Origin: Rhabdophis nuchalis
Taxonomy: Eukaryota > Chordata > Lepidosauria > Squamata > Natricidae
Assembly (NCBI GenBank): GCA_039707465.1
Contig: CM077644.1
Span: forward strand, 144,244,962 to 144,308,961
Direction of reading: 5' to 3'
DNA: 64,000 nucleotides
Each line of letters opens with the position of its first letter. Position 1 is the first letter of the stretch. The notes below the pieces were generated by a model. That model was not told the origin of the DNA and did not search any database. It saw only the letters and a program-made list of their open reading frames with translations. Positions 34,395 to 44,811 of the stretch are shown one piece after another. The translations under genes and the position numbers were made by a program.

Positions 34395-34729
34395 ACATAT
34401 GTGCTACATACATATGTGCCAGTCGTTCCCAACTCTAGGGGGAGGTGCTCATCTCTGTTTCAAAGCTGAAGAGCCAGTGCTGTCCGAAGACATCTCTGTG
34501 GTCATGTGGTCAGCATGACTAAATGCTGAAGGTGCATGGAACACTATTACCTTCCCCCAAAGGTGGTTCCTATTTTTCTACTTGCATTTTTACATGCTTT
34601 TGAAACTGCTAGGTTGGCGGAAACTGGGACAAGTAACGAGAGCTCACTCCGTTACGTGGTGCTAGGGATTCGAACTGCCAACCTTTCTGATCAACAAGCT
34701 CAGCTTCTTAGCTGCTGATCCACCGCATC
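34395..34729 (-). mobile_element. Sauria SINE
   Basis: In complement it has a tRNA-like head (GCGGTGGATCAGCAGC; B-box GGCAGTTCGAATCCC), then 'AAATGCAAGTAGAAAAATAGGAACCACC'. It ends in a GAGTTGGGAACGACTGGCACA tail that resembles the Bov-B LINE 3' end. It is the same family as the better-kept copy at 39437. A palindromic MITE sits directly against its head. Confidence 0.88.
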
Positions 34730-34879
34730 CCTTAAAGCAGGGGTCTCCAACCTTTGCAACTTTAAGTCTGAAGGACTTCAGCTCCCAGAATTCTCCAGCC
34801 AGCAAGCTGGCTGGAGAATTCTGGGAGCCGAAGTCCTTCAGACTTAAAGTTGCAAAGGTTGGAGACCCCTGCCTTAAAG
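34730..34879. mobile_element. Palindromic hAT-like MITE
   Basis: Element 34738-34871 (134 bp) has ends CAGGGGTCTCCAACCTTTGC and complement, arms pairing through 'GAAGGACTTCAGCTCCCAGAATTCTCCAGCCAGC'. The duplication CCTTAAAG is perfect (34730-34737, 34872-34879). It landed at the 5' boundary of the Sauria SINE. Confidence 0.92.
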
Positions 34880-34961
34880 AGAACATTTTTCAGTTGTTTA
34901 TTTTTGTGAAATGGAGGACTTCTTATTCTATTCAAATTATTTGCTCCATTCTTCAGACATA

Positions 34962-35097
34962 GCTTAGAGAAGTTTTTCCTCAAACTTGGGAAGTGGGAAG
35001 ATGTATGAATTTCAACTCCCATGGCTGCCTGGGGAATTCTGGGTGTTGACGTTTATACATTTTCAACTTGCTAACCTTGGGAAACACTGTCTTAGAG
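34962..35097. mobile_element. Older palindromic hAT-like MITE
   Basis: Element 34970-35089 ends CTTGGGAAACACTG; its left end AAGTTTTTCCTCAAACTTGG is a diverged complement. The flanks GCTTAGAG and TCTTAGAG match at seven of eight. The body has the CAACTCCCA..GGGGAATTCTGGG motif. Confidence 0.75.
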
Positions 35098-35632
35098 CAG
35101 AAAATTCAGCAATACCATAAGCAAAGGTGAGACGTTTGTCATCTCTCTGGGACTACATGAGAGTTCAGTAGAGCTTACTTTTTTGTTCATCAAAAAGGTC
35201 AGAAATCTGACTGCAGCAGCAAAATCAGGTCTCAACTCCTCTTCCTTGGGTCATCTGCAGAGGGTTATTCTTTGAAAGCTGCTGGATCTGGAAATTGGCA
35301 TCACTGTTGGTCTTCCAAACATTACTCCTGGTTTGGGGAGGGGGGGAGATTAAAAATCAAGAGTGACAAAATCAATGTTTCAGCTACTTTTGCTTATCAC
35401 ATCTGATTTGGCTGAAAAGCCATCCAGGCCTATTGGATTGCTTTTTTCTTTGCCCTCAAGATTTAACCTTTTGGTTGTTATTCCTGTGGACATGGTGGAG
35501 GCATTGATGAATCCAACTCTGGGTCCTGAGCAGAGAGCAGAGCAAGTGTGATTCTGCACCAGTTGTTCCTAAGAATTGGTGGGGTCAACTCTCCCACGTT
35601 TCTCCTCCAAGGAGTGCGCATCAGACAAGGCT
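35098..35632. other. No gene recognised
   Basis: Unique sequence. Confidence 0.4.
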
Positions 35633-35640
35633 GTCACAAC

Positions 35641-36337
35641 TAGCGGTGGGATTCGTAGGTTTACCACCAGTTTGCAACTGTGAGCATTTGCACTTGCACC
35701 AGTGGTGGGTTTCAAAATTTTTTAGAACCTCTTCTGTAGATGTGGCCTGCTTTGTGGGAGTGGCTTGCTGGCCATGTGACTGGGTGGGAGTGGCTTGCCA
35801 GCCATGTGACTGAGTGGAAGTGGCTTAACAGTCATGTGACTGAGTAGGTGTAGCCAACTTGTAAAATGTGGTGAAACTCACTTAACAACGCTCTTGCTTA
35901 GCAACCAAAATGTTGGCTCAGAAACTCTGGCATCTGAAGCACGCAAGTCTTAAAGCTGTCAAGTTACAAGACCATTGAACCCCTAACCCTTTAGATAAAA
36001 AACCAGGGGTATTCAAACTTGACATTTTTAAGACTTGTGGACTTCAACTCCCAGAATTCCTCCTCTCGCTCTACATCTTGGTGATGTGTGGAGGGGCGGG
36101 GGAAGGGAGCTGGAACCAGTTCTAAACTGCACTGTAGATTTGTGGAACCTCTTCTGTAGAAGAGGTTAGAACTGGCAGGAACCCACCCCTGACGTGCATG
36201 CTTGCGTTGCATGCGTGCATGCTTTCCGTGCATGTGTGCGGCCTTCCATGCAAGTGCTTTGCTCACATGCAGGGTATGCATGCATATAAGCAGCCTTCTG
36301 GTCCGAACCAGGCTGAACCTGCAGAATACCACCTCTG
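35641..36337. mobile_element. Three-level nest of MITEs
   Basis: The outer element starts TAGCGGTGGGATTCG (35641) and ends GAATACCACCTCTG (36337); flanks share TCACAAC/GCACAAC. Inside it, 35700-36191 starts CAGTGGTGGGTTTC and ends GAACCCACCCCTG, with flanks ACTTGCAC and ACGTGCAT (six of eight). Inside that, 36004-36062 is half of a palindromic MITE (CAGGGGTATTCAAACTTG..CAACTCCCAGAATTCC). Confidence 0.7.
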
Positions 36338-36344
36338 GCACAAC

Positions 36345-36880
36345 ACTGAAGAACAGGAACATGATGGTGTTTCCTAGTTTGGCAATGAAACAAACCACCC
36401 TCGCCAAGCTCAAGGAGGACCAAGGAACCCACCTGACAATAATTGTTATGCTGGTCTGGATTATTAGTTTATCAGCAAAGAAACAGGAGTTCCATTGTTT
36501 ATCGCTCTGGCCTTGTTGACATCTGGGTGATTTTCCTCCCCAGTAGCCTTTTCAGAAGAAGGATTTGTGCAGATGACATTATGTGAGTGATTTTTTTCAG
36601 CATATCTAACATGTGGAGAAGCTGAGGGCTTTTGAAAATCAGTTAGTTGGAAAAGAGCTCATCTAGGTTTAATTCTTTGTCTCCAAGTGAACAGCCGATC
36701 TAATTAAATGACTTCAACTTGTTGTTAGTTGCTCATTTATCTGTTCAAATTGCTCAGAGGCTTCACTCCTTCCCCTCAGTATAAGATCTTCCAGTTCTTT
36801 GATTAAGGACAGAAAACAAAGTGACCCTCATTCATGCCAGGCTTTGATGAAACTCTCTCATCTACCTGGCCTGAATTTCA
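36345..36880. other. No gene recognised
   Basis: Unique sequence. Confidence 0.4.
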
Positions 36881-36989
<109 letters not shown>

Positions 36990-37352
36990 CAGGGCTGAGT
37001 GGTAACCCCTTGCCTATCTAATGATTATCCTTCAAACCGAGCTCCCCCATACCTGGGGGATAACTGTGTGGTCACAGAGAGCAGCTCAGACTCTCTAACA
37101 AATAAGCTCTGTGTGATTGAATCCCTGAACCAGAACAAAAAGTCTACGATGGGGAGGAGAAAGAAGCATGAGCAAGAACGGGGCAGCTAGAAGAATTGTC
37201 TTTTCTACCAGCCTCCTTCATATGGGTGGATAAATACCATTCCCCTTTTATAATTAATCCCTGAGTCACAAAGATACCACCACCCCCTTGGTTTTTGAGA
37301 GCATCTGACCACTACCATGCCATGCCTAGCAGCACGAAGCAGTACCTGACTT

Positions 37353-37986
<634 letters not shown>

Positions 37987-37989
37987 GAG

Positions 37990-39420
37990 TTGCATTTGCT
38001 GGTTCAAAAAAGATGTATATATTCAATTATGTTTTTTTTTAAAAGATGCAACTGGCACACCCCGGTGGTCAGTGTTTGACAGCCTCTGACATGACAAGCA
38101 GTCAACACTGGATGAGATCAATGTCCTGACTGCCTGCCAATGGAATCTAGCCTGGAGCCAAAACTATTCAGTATTTTGCTTTTGGCTGGTGTGCTTTGAA
38201 GCATCCCCTTTAGATATTATGAAAACCGTGCATCTGACATGAACCAATCAAACCCAGCTCCCATAGTTGCTAGTTTAGACTTGGGCGTATTCAACTAGCA
38301 GTTCATGCATCCTTTGCTTGTGCTTTCTTCGCTCATTCATTATTATTGCAGTAACTGGACCTCTGAGCCTATCAGAATCTTATTCTGATTGTGTTGGAAG
38401 TTGGACCAAAGAGAGATCTATCTCCCAGTTGAGCTTTTGAACATTTATTAAATGACTATAAATGCAGCTGTTTTTATGTTCCTTCAGGGAACTGGCCAGG
38501 TGATCTTATTTGAACCAAAAGAGCTATTGGCCTTGCTAGGACACAGTGGGAGCATGCTGGCACTGGACTGCAACTGTCCTAAAAGATTAGCCGCCTCTCT
38601 GATCAGACTGGCTGCTGTGAAGGACAACAATTGCTATTCAGATCCAGCCCTAGCTGTCTGTCAAGGTCAAATTATATTACTGAACGAGATCGCCTGCCAG
38701 GCTGCGCTAGCAGATAGTTGTTTTCCTCTTCATAAATTAGCTTTTATCAGAAGTGTTGAAATTTAAGTGAATTACTGAGTTACCTTTCAATGAATTACAC
38801 ACTCTTTCCCACCGCCCCTTTATCTCAAATTGCTCTCAATAATGGTATCAACTAGATGGCTTTCTCTTTGCCCAATTTGATACAAGCCTTCATCTGAAAG
38901 TGCCCCAGACATTTAATTAAATACCGAGGAATAGATTGCATTATGTAAAGTCCTTGCTTACCAAAGAAAAGCCATGAACCTTGGTCACCTTTAAATCAGG
39001 GAGGTCAATATACCATCCATTCCCTGCTGAAAATGACTCTCAGCCAGCCAGCACCAGTCCCTGCTGTTTATAGGATTCCTGGAGACAAAGAGATATTGAC
39101 CTTTGCAGGAAAGTTTTCATGAGTTCCTGGAAAAGTTGCATTTCATTTGCATCAAACCAGCAATTGCCCAAAAGAAACAAAGACAAGTTGAAGCACAAGG
39201 TCAGTTGGCTGGGATGGGGTGGGGGGAGGGGGTGGCAATGTTGGCTTGCTAGCAAGTTCCTCCATTTCTTTGCTTCTGCAGCTACTGATTTGTTTATTTG
39301 TTGCATGCAGATTTTGACCATTGGGATATTCTAAGCATTGGTAGAATGCTTTATTTATAATTTTGCTAGGTTTCAATAGCAGCAAGGAAACCCCCAGCAA
39401 GAATGGGCTGGACAATAATG
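37990..39420. other. No gene; 38430-38960 has the texture of a conserved element
   Basis: The part 38430-38960 is repeat-free with balanced composition and a 104-codon open frame (38452-38766) that has no recognisable domain. It ends in TTTAATTAAATA-type AT motifs. It could be a conserved non-coding element or plain unique DNA. Confidence 0.3.
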
Positions 39421-39426
39421 GTGCCC

Positions 39427-39793
39427 TAAGAGGAGACACAGTGGCTCAGTAGCTAAGACGCTGAGCTGGACGATCAGAAAGGTCGGCAGTTTGGTGGTTC
39501 GAATCCCTAGCACCATATAATGGAGTGAGCTCCCGTTACTTGTCCCAGCTTCTGACAACCTAGCAGTTCGAAAGCACATTAAAAATGTAAGTAGAAAAAT
39601 AGGAATCACCTTTGGTGGGAAGGTAGCAGCGTTCCGTGCACCTTTGGTGCTTAATCATGCTGGCCACATGACCATGGAGACATCTTCAGACAGTGCTGGC
39701 TCTTCAGCTTTGTAACGGAGATGAGCACTGCCCCCTAGAGTCAGGAATGACTAGCACATATATGCGAGGGGAAACTTTACCTTTAAGAGGAGA
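39427..39793 (+). mobile_element. Sauria SINE, full length
   Basis: It lies between two copies of TAAGAGGAGA (39427-39436, 39784-39793), a perfect 10-bp target duplication. A tRNA-like head carries box A (CAGTGGCTCAGTAGC) and box B (GGTTCGAATCCC). The conserved middle (AGTAGAAAAATAGGAATCACC) and Bov-B-like tail (GAGTCAGGAATGACTAGCACATA) follow, ending CTTTACC. Transcription would be by RNA polymerase III; movement would depend on a Bov-B-type LINE, which is not present in this window. Confidence 0.93.
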
Positions 39794-39902
39794 TGGTGAT
39801 GATGTTTCAATGAAAATAAACCTTCGGGAATGGCCCACAGTCAGAGTTTAGAAAACAGAAGGCTGTGCATAAAGTACTGGCAGGTGAAGTGGAAGAGGTG
39901 TA

Positions 39903-40773
39903 CTGATAGTCCTCGAATTATGACCACAGCTCAAAATTTATGTTGCTAAGTAAAACATTCATGGTGAGTTTGCCCCATTTTATGACTTTTCTTTTCACAG
40001 TTATTAAGTGGACTTTGTTAAATTAGCAACAAGGAAGTTAAGTAAATCGGGCACCCCGATTGACTGCTGGTCAGAAGGTTGCAAAAAGGGATCACATGAC
40101 CCTGGGGCACTGCAACTGTCTTAAGTACATGTCAGTTGCCCAGAATCTCATTTTTGATCATGTGATCATGCGGGGGGGGGGGGATGCTGCAATGGTCATA
40201 AGTGTGAAAAATGGTCATAAGTCATTTTTTCAGTGTTGTAACTGTTAGGATATTCAGCCTTATATTGGGTGGACAATATATATGAGCCTATGTTCTTAAG
40301 GAGTTATGTAGCTTTAAGAACTATGTGTTGAATTCTGATTGGCTGTACTTCTCAGCTCTACCATATAAGCAAGCTCAGAATCACAGTTCATTCCCTTTTC
40401 GATTCCCTTTGATTCCTGTGCGGAGGAGCTGAAGCTGTGAAGACTGAAGAAGTATTTGTTTTGCATCACTGTAAGATAACTCTGTGTTTGGTGAAGGACT
40501 GTTATTGTTTTGAGAAGTTAATATCACTGGTCTGAAGAAGTGTTTTAATTGCTACAAAGTAAAGACTATTTATTTTCTTACTAGCAGAGTTTTAGAGTTA
40601 GTTTGTGGTTAAAGCAACGTATCTCTTTACTGTCCGGTGTATTACACTATTCTGCATTTATTTCTAAACACTGGTTACGGGACCAGAGTTGTAACACTGG
40701 TTCTGAACCCAGAGTAGCTAACAGTAACTTTGAATGGTCACTAAGTGAACTGTTGTAAGTTGAGGAATACCTG
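39903..40773. mobile_element. 'GTAGTCC' MITE split by a solo LTR
   Basis: The left part 39903-40242 and right part 40724-40773 together make one copy of the family complete at 46898. The outer ends CTGATAGTCCTCG and TGAGGAATACCTG are flanked by TA on both sides. A G-run of ten lies at about 40171-40180. Confidence 0.8.
40238..40728 (+). mobile_element. Solo LTR, family A (plus), nested
   Basis: LTR 40243-40723 starts TGTTAGGATATTCAGCC and ends AGTAGCTAACA. It is flanked by a perfect 5-bp duplication GTAAC (40238-40242, 40724-40728). A TATA-like CATATAAGC lies near 40363. It is about 480 bp and matches the minus copy at 12174-12637. Confidence 0.9.
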
Positions 40774-40908
40774 TAGTTACAATGAACAAAAAGGGCTTTG
40801 GGAAAGGCACTTATGACATAAGTCATAAATCATGATATACAAGCCATAGAGGTTGGGATCATACATCAAGCTAGGATCAAACCACATGCAACTATGACAC
40901 AATAAGAG

Positions 40909-41140
40909 CCACGGTGGCGCAGTACTTAGAATGGAGTATTGCAGGCAAACTCTGTTCACATTGCCAGGAGTTTGATTCTTTGGATTCTCACCAGCTCAAG
41001 GTTGACTCAGCCTTCTAGCCTTCTGAGGTCAGCAAAATGAGGATCCAGGTTGTTGGGGGCAATAGACTGACTCTGTAAACCACTTAGAGAGGGCTGCTAA
41101 GCATTGTGAAGTGGTATTAAGTCTAAGTGCTATTGCTAAT
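40909..41140 (+). mobile_element. tRNA-derived squamate SINE
   Basis: GCCACGGTGGCGCAGTACTTAGA is the A-box region. GGAGTTTGATTCTTTGG stands where box B should be and is degraded. The body CAAGGTTGACTCAGCCTTCTAGCC..GGATCCAGGTTGTTGGGGGCAATAG leads to the tail GTCTAAGTGCTATTGCTA. Confidence 0.85.
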
Positions 41141-41394
41141 ATGCAAATGGAAACACTGGCTGGGTTCACACAATTTGCTTAACCATGATTTGAACTATGG
41201 TTTCTGACTCAGCCTCAATGTCAGGCCTGCAGTCGTATTCCTTTTAGAATCGTTGGCCTGCCACACTTTCTCTCTCTTTCTTTACTATGCTGTTTCTTTA
41301 GTGGGCAGTTGGGAGGGGGGAATAATAATGAGTAGAATGTGTTTGTTTTCAAAATTAAAAAATCCTTTCTAGAAGCCCAAAGTCATCTTTTAAA

Positions 41395-41850
41395 TAAATA
41401 ATAAATAAATAAATTTAATTTGTAAACCGCTCTCTCTCCCCGAAGGGACTCGAGGCGGTGCACAGGGAATTAAAAATACATATACAAACCACAAACATTA
41501 TAATACAATTTAAAACGAATTAAACCTAGACCCTGCACTAAAATCCCAAACTAGCTAAAACTAATGCCCCTAAAAATCCCTAATAAAATAGTTTGAAATA
41601 TTCAGCTAGAGGTAATGGGTCAATTAACCCAAGCCGGCCAGGCAGAAGAAGTGAGTTTTTAGTTTTTGACGGAAGGAGCGGAGGTCCGTAGTTGTTCTAA
41701 TTTCGGGGGGAAGGTCGTTCCAGAGGGTCGGGCCCGCCACAGAGAAGGCCCTTCCCCTGGGCGTCGCCCGCTGCCATAGCCTAGTGGACGGCACTCAGAG
41801 AAGTCCCTCTCTGTGGGAGCGAATCGGCCGAAGGGATGTATGAGGTAGTT
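41395..41850 (-). mobile_element. L2 LINE 3' end
   Basis: It starts at a (AAAT)n tail (41395-41415) and 'GTAAACCGC..GAAGGGACTCGAGGCGGTGCACAG', then the L2 3' UTR. In complement the C-terminal codons follow, in mixed frames (open at 41659-41865 with HPFGRFAPTERDFSECRPLG). It is 5'-truncated near 41850. Confidence 0.85.
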
Positions 41851-41879
41851 CTTTTGTCTTTGCACTTCTGTATCTGACC

Positions 41880-42120
41880 GGAACTAGATGGGTGGAAATG
41901 CCAGAATGGCAGAAGAACATTGGACCATGTGATGGATGTATGGGTGTGGGAATAAGATCATGAACTTTCAACTGGGTGGGAATCTCAGGAAGCTTTCAGA
42001 TTCGGGATTCTCACAGATGTGCCAACATGTCTCTCTTATTAAATTGGAACTTTAAGGATAGCTCTGCCTTGGACTCTGATTTAATTCTGGGATGATATTT
42101 GGATGCTGACCAAGTTCATG
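41880..42120 (+). mobile_element. LTR family B, 3' fragment
   Basis: It matches 31060-31253 over its length (GACCATGTGATGGATGTATGGGTG, GAACTTTCAACTGGGTGGG, GTGCCAACATGTCTCTCTTATTAAATTGGA). The 5' part is missing. Confidence 0.65.
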
Positions 42121-42124
42121 ACCA

Positions 42125-43040
42125 ACAAACTAACACAAAGGACTCTATATATCAGTTTTGTATGATGATCTGCAATGTGAGCTCTTCTAAAGGTAAATAA
42201 TAATGATTATATTCACAATGCGTAGTTCTACTTTTGATTTAGGAAAAATGGATTCTCTACTATGAAGAAAGTCCTGGCAATATAGAATTGTTTACAATAA
42301 ATGGTGCTGAATTCTGTATAGAGGAAGTAAAGAAAGCACAAGCAGAAATTCTCCTAAAGGGCAGCAAATAATACAGCAGGGATAGGGTAGAAAGGAAAAG
42401 GGGGGAAATCCATTTTTTGTAGCAATCTGTGGGCTCCGCATGATGGCTTTCATATGGTCCCAGTCCAGTTGCTTTCTTCTGAAGGTCCTTATGGGTCACC
42501 CATCTTCGCCAGACCAGAAGAGTAATTTATTCTGCACACTCTCCCTGTCTTCTTCTTGACGAATTGTTCCCAAATGGAGTCTGATTGTCTCAGATTTATT
42601 CCATCCTAAAAACCGCTGGCTAAAAATCTTACAAATAATTCTTGGTGTCTGGTTTTTACAAAAAGTTTGTAGAGAGCATTCAGGTTTGATCTACTGAGAT
42701 ATTTTTTTTTTTTTGACAGAGTGCTTAAGTTCTACAGGATAGTATTGCTTCCAGCTGGGCAGGGAGTGTATAATTTTGAAACCCAATTCTTGTTTTTGTG
42801 CTGATGTCTGCCTTGATTTTCATTCTTCCTTTTAAAAGGAACAAACTAAATTTAATCATCAACCAAGGATGGGCCCATCCTGGTCCACTGCTAGAATAGT
42901 TCTTTCTTGCTTTGTTTTAGATTTAGGCTCCAGTGTTTATATACTCAGATTTGAATGTTGGAGATTTTTAAACTACTCTATGCCATCACTCTGGTAAACA
43001 AATAATTCCCTCAACACTGTCAAACTATTCACTAAGATTG
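42125..43040. other. No gene recognised
   Basis: Unique sequence with no repeat identified. Confidence 0.4.
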
Positions 43041-43043
43041 CAT

Positions 43044-43840
43044 TACTATTATCATGTTTCCCTGAAAATAAGACAGGGTCTTATTTTCTTTTGACCCCCC
43101 CCCCCGAAATAAGCACTTAGCCTTATTTTTGGGGATGTCTTATTACAGTGGTACCTCGCTTCACGAACTTAATTCGTGAACTGACTCTGTTCGCGTTGCG
43201 AATTGGTCGTGCAGCGAGGCACAATTTCCCATAGGGTTCAATGTAAATCCGGTTAATCCGTTCCGACCTTGTTTTTTGGTCGTGAATCTTGAACGGACTC
43301 TGTTCGCGTTGCGAATTGGTCGTGAAGAGAGGCACAGTTTCCCATAGGGTTCAATGTAAATCCGGTTAATCCGTTCCGACCTTGTTTTTAAAATGTCCGC
43401 GGCTCCGGGTCGTGCAGCGAGGCAGGGTTCGTGAATCCGAGCATTTTTACGAAGTTTTCTGTTCGTGATGCGAGGGCGGAGTTCGTGCAGCGAGGCGGAG
43501 TTCATGCAGCGAGGCGGAGTTTGTGCAGCGGAGCGTATTTTTACGAACTTTTCCGTTCGTACAGCGAGGCGGAGTTCGTGCAGCGGAGCACATTTTTTGG
43601 AAAATTTCTGGTCGTACAGCGAATTGGTCGTGAAGAGAGGCGTTCGTGAAGCGAGGTACCACTCTATTTTTGAGGTGCAGGAGGCGGCAAGCGTGGTCAC
43701 CTCATGGCTGCTGCTGTGTTGCAATATATTTGGGGAGGGCTTATTTTTGGGGGGCAGGGCTTATTTTAGCACATGCGCTCAAAAGCCTGATTTGGCTTAT
43801 TATCTGGGGAGGTTATTTTCAGGAAAACAGGATACTATTA
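43044..43840. mobile_element. 'GAAAATAAG' MITE, interrupted
   Basis: Ends TCATGTTTCCCTGAAAATAAG (43052) and complement of TCCTGTTTTCCTGAAAATAAC (to 43832), flanked by a perfect 8-bp duplication TACTATTA (43044-43051, 43833-43840). The interrupting element is removed by comparison with the second copy at 48060-48301, leaving about 260 bp. Confidence 0.85.
43146..43664. mobile_element. TA-target MITE with CAGTGGTACCTCGCTTC ends, nested
   Basis: Inverted ends CAGTGGTACCTCGCTTCACGAAC and GTTCGTGAAGCGAGGTACCACTC, flanked by TA (43144-43145, 43665-43666). It is a non-autonomous element with pogo/Tigger-like ends, GC-rich, without transposase. Inside, a block of about 95 bases repeats with a 113-bp period (43183 and 43296), followed by roughly 20-bp units (GCGGAGTTCGTGCAGCGAG) from 43465. 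Confidence 0.88.
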
Positions 43841-43849
43841 GTCTTCTCA

Positions 43850-44143
43850 TCATTCCTATCACACATCTCCTCCCACTTATGACTGCATGACTGTAACTTG
43901 TTGCTTGTATCCTTACGATTTATATTGATATTGATTGTTTCCTGATTGCTTATTTGTACCCTGTGGCTATCATTAAGTGTTGTACCTTATGATTCTTGAC
44001 AAATGTATCTTGTCTTTTTATGAACACTGAGAGCATATGTACCAAAGACAAATTCCTTGTGTGTCCCATCACGCTTGGCCAATAAAGAATTCTATTCTAT
44101 TCTATTCTATTCTATTCTATTCTATTCTATTCTATTCTATTCT
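43850..44143 (+). mobile_element. CR1/L3-type LINE 3' end with (ATTCT)n tail
   Basis: 'GTGTCCCATCACGCTTGGCCAATAAAGAATTCTATTCTATTC' is the known form of a snake CR1/L3 3' end whose terminal repeat seeds (ATTCT)n arrays. The array is 44093-44143 and resumes at 44606. No coding sequence remains. Confidence 0.65.
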
Positions 44144-44606
44144 TTTTTTTAAATTAATAAATTTTATTTACAAACATATAAAATACATATAAAATACACT
44201 CACACAAAACTTAGACATACACTACATTTACACCCATACAATAAGAACAGGAACTTCCTGTTCTTTCTAATAGCAATTGTTAATCGAAGCCGCTCATCTT
44301 ATATTGTTTCCCCTTCTGTATATTTCATTTCGATTTCACCATTCTAAACCCTCTTATTTTATTCATAACTACTGTTTTTAAGTTTTGCTGTATTCCTTCA
44401 TTAGTTCTTGTTTCTTTCCTCCATCCACCTATACCATTTATCCCATATCTGATAGAACTCTGATTCTTCTTTTCTCTGGATTTCTTTAGTTAATTTGTCC
44501 ATTTCAGCATAGTCCATAACCTTTCTTATTATTTCATCTTCGCTTGGAATTAGTTTATTTTTCCATTTCTGGGCAAAAGCAATCCTTGCCGCCATAATTA
44601 TATGTA
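44144..44606 (-). mobile_element. L1 3' end inside an (ATTCT)n array
   Basis: A poly-T run at 44144 is the L1 tail in complement. The minus frame 44401-44595 (AARIAFAQKWKNKLIPSEDEII, DYAEMDKLTKEIQ, FYQIWDKWYRWMEE) is the C-terminus of L1 ORF2. The ATTCT array lies on both sides, so the L1 entered the microsatellite. This is the only ORF2-derived L1 sequence in the window. Confidence 0.85.
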
Positions 44607-44645
44607 TTATTCTATTCTATTCTATTCTATTCTATTCTATTCTCT
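44607..44645. repeat. (ATTCT)n, right part of the split array
   Basis: About eight units continue the array at 44093-44143 in the same orientation. Confidence 0.95.
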
Positions 44646-44811
44646 AATTGTATACAAGTGACCTAGAAGAGCTGCACCTTGGAAGACAGCAATCTGATGA
44701 CACAGATATAACTGTTTAGTCTCTTTTGACCAAACTGTGCTATCCCTAATAAAACAAAGTTGGTAGTTCGGGAGCACTTCTCCGCCAGTCTGTTCTTGTG
44801 AAGCTCAGCTC

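Noticed and set aside
38452..38766. 104-codon frame as a host exon
   Set aside because: No recognisable domain, splice context or codon signal I can defend; noted only as unique sequence.
43465..43600. CRISPR-like array of 20-base units
   Set aside because: Units are contiguous without spacers and lie inside a vertebrate transposon.
43161..43890. Open frames of 140-187 codons
   Set aside because: They translate the repeated units of the CAGTGGTACC MITE.
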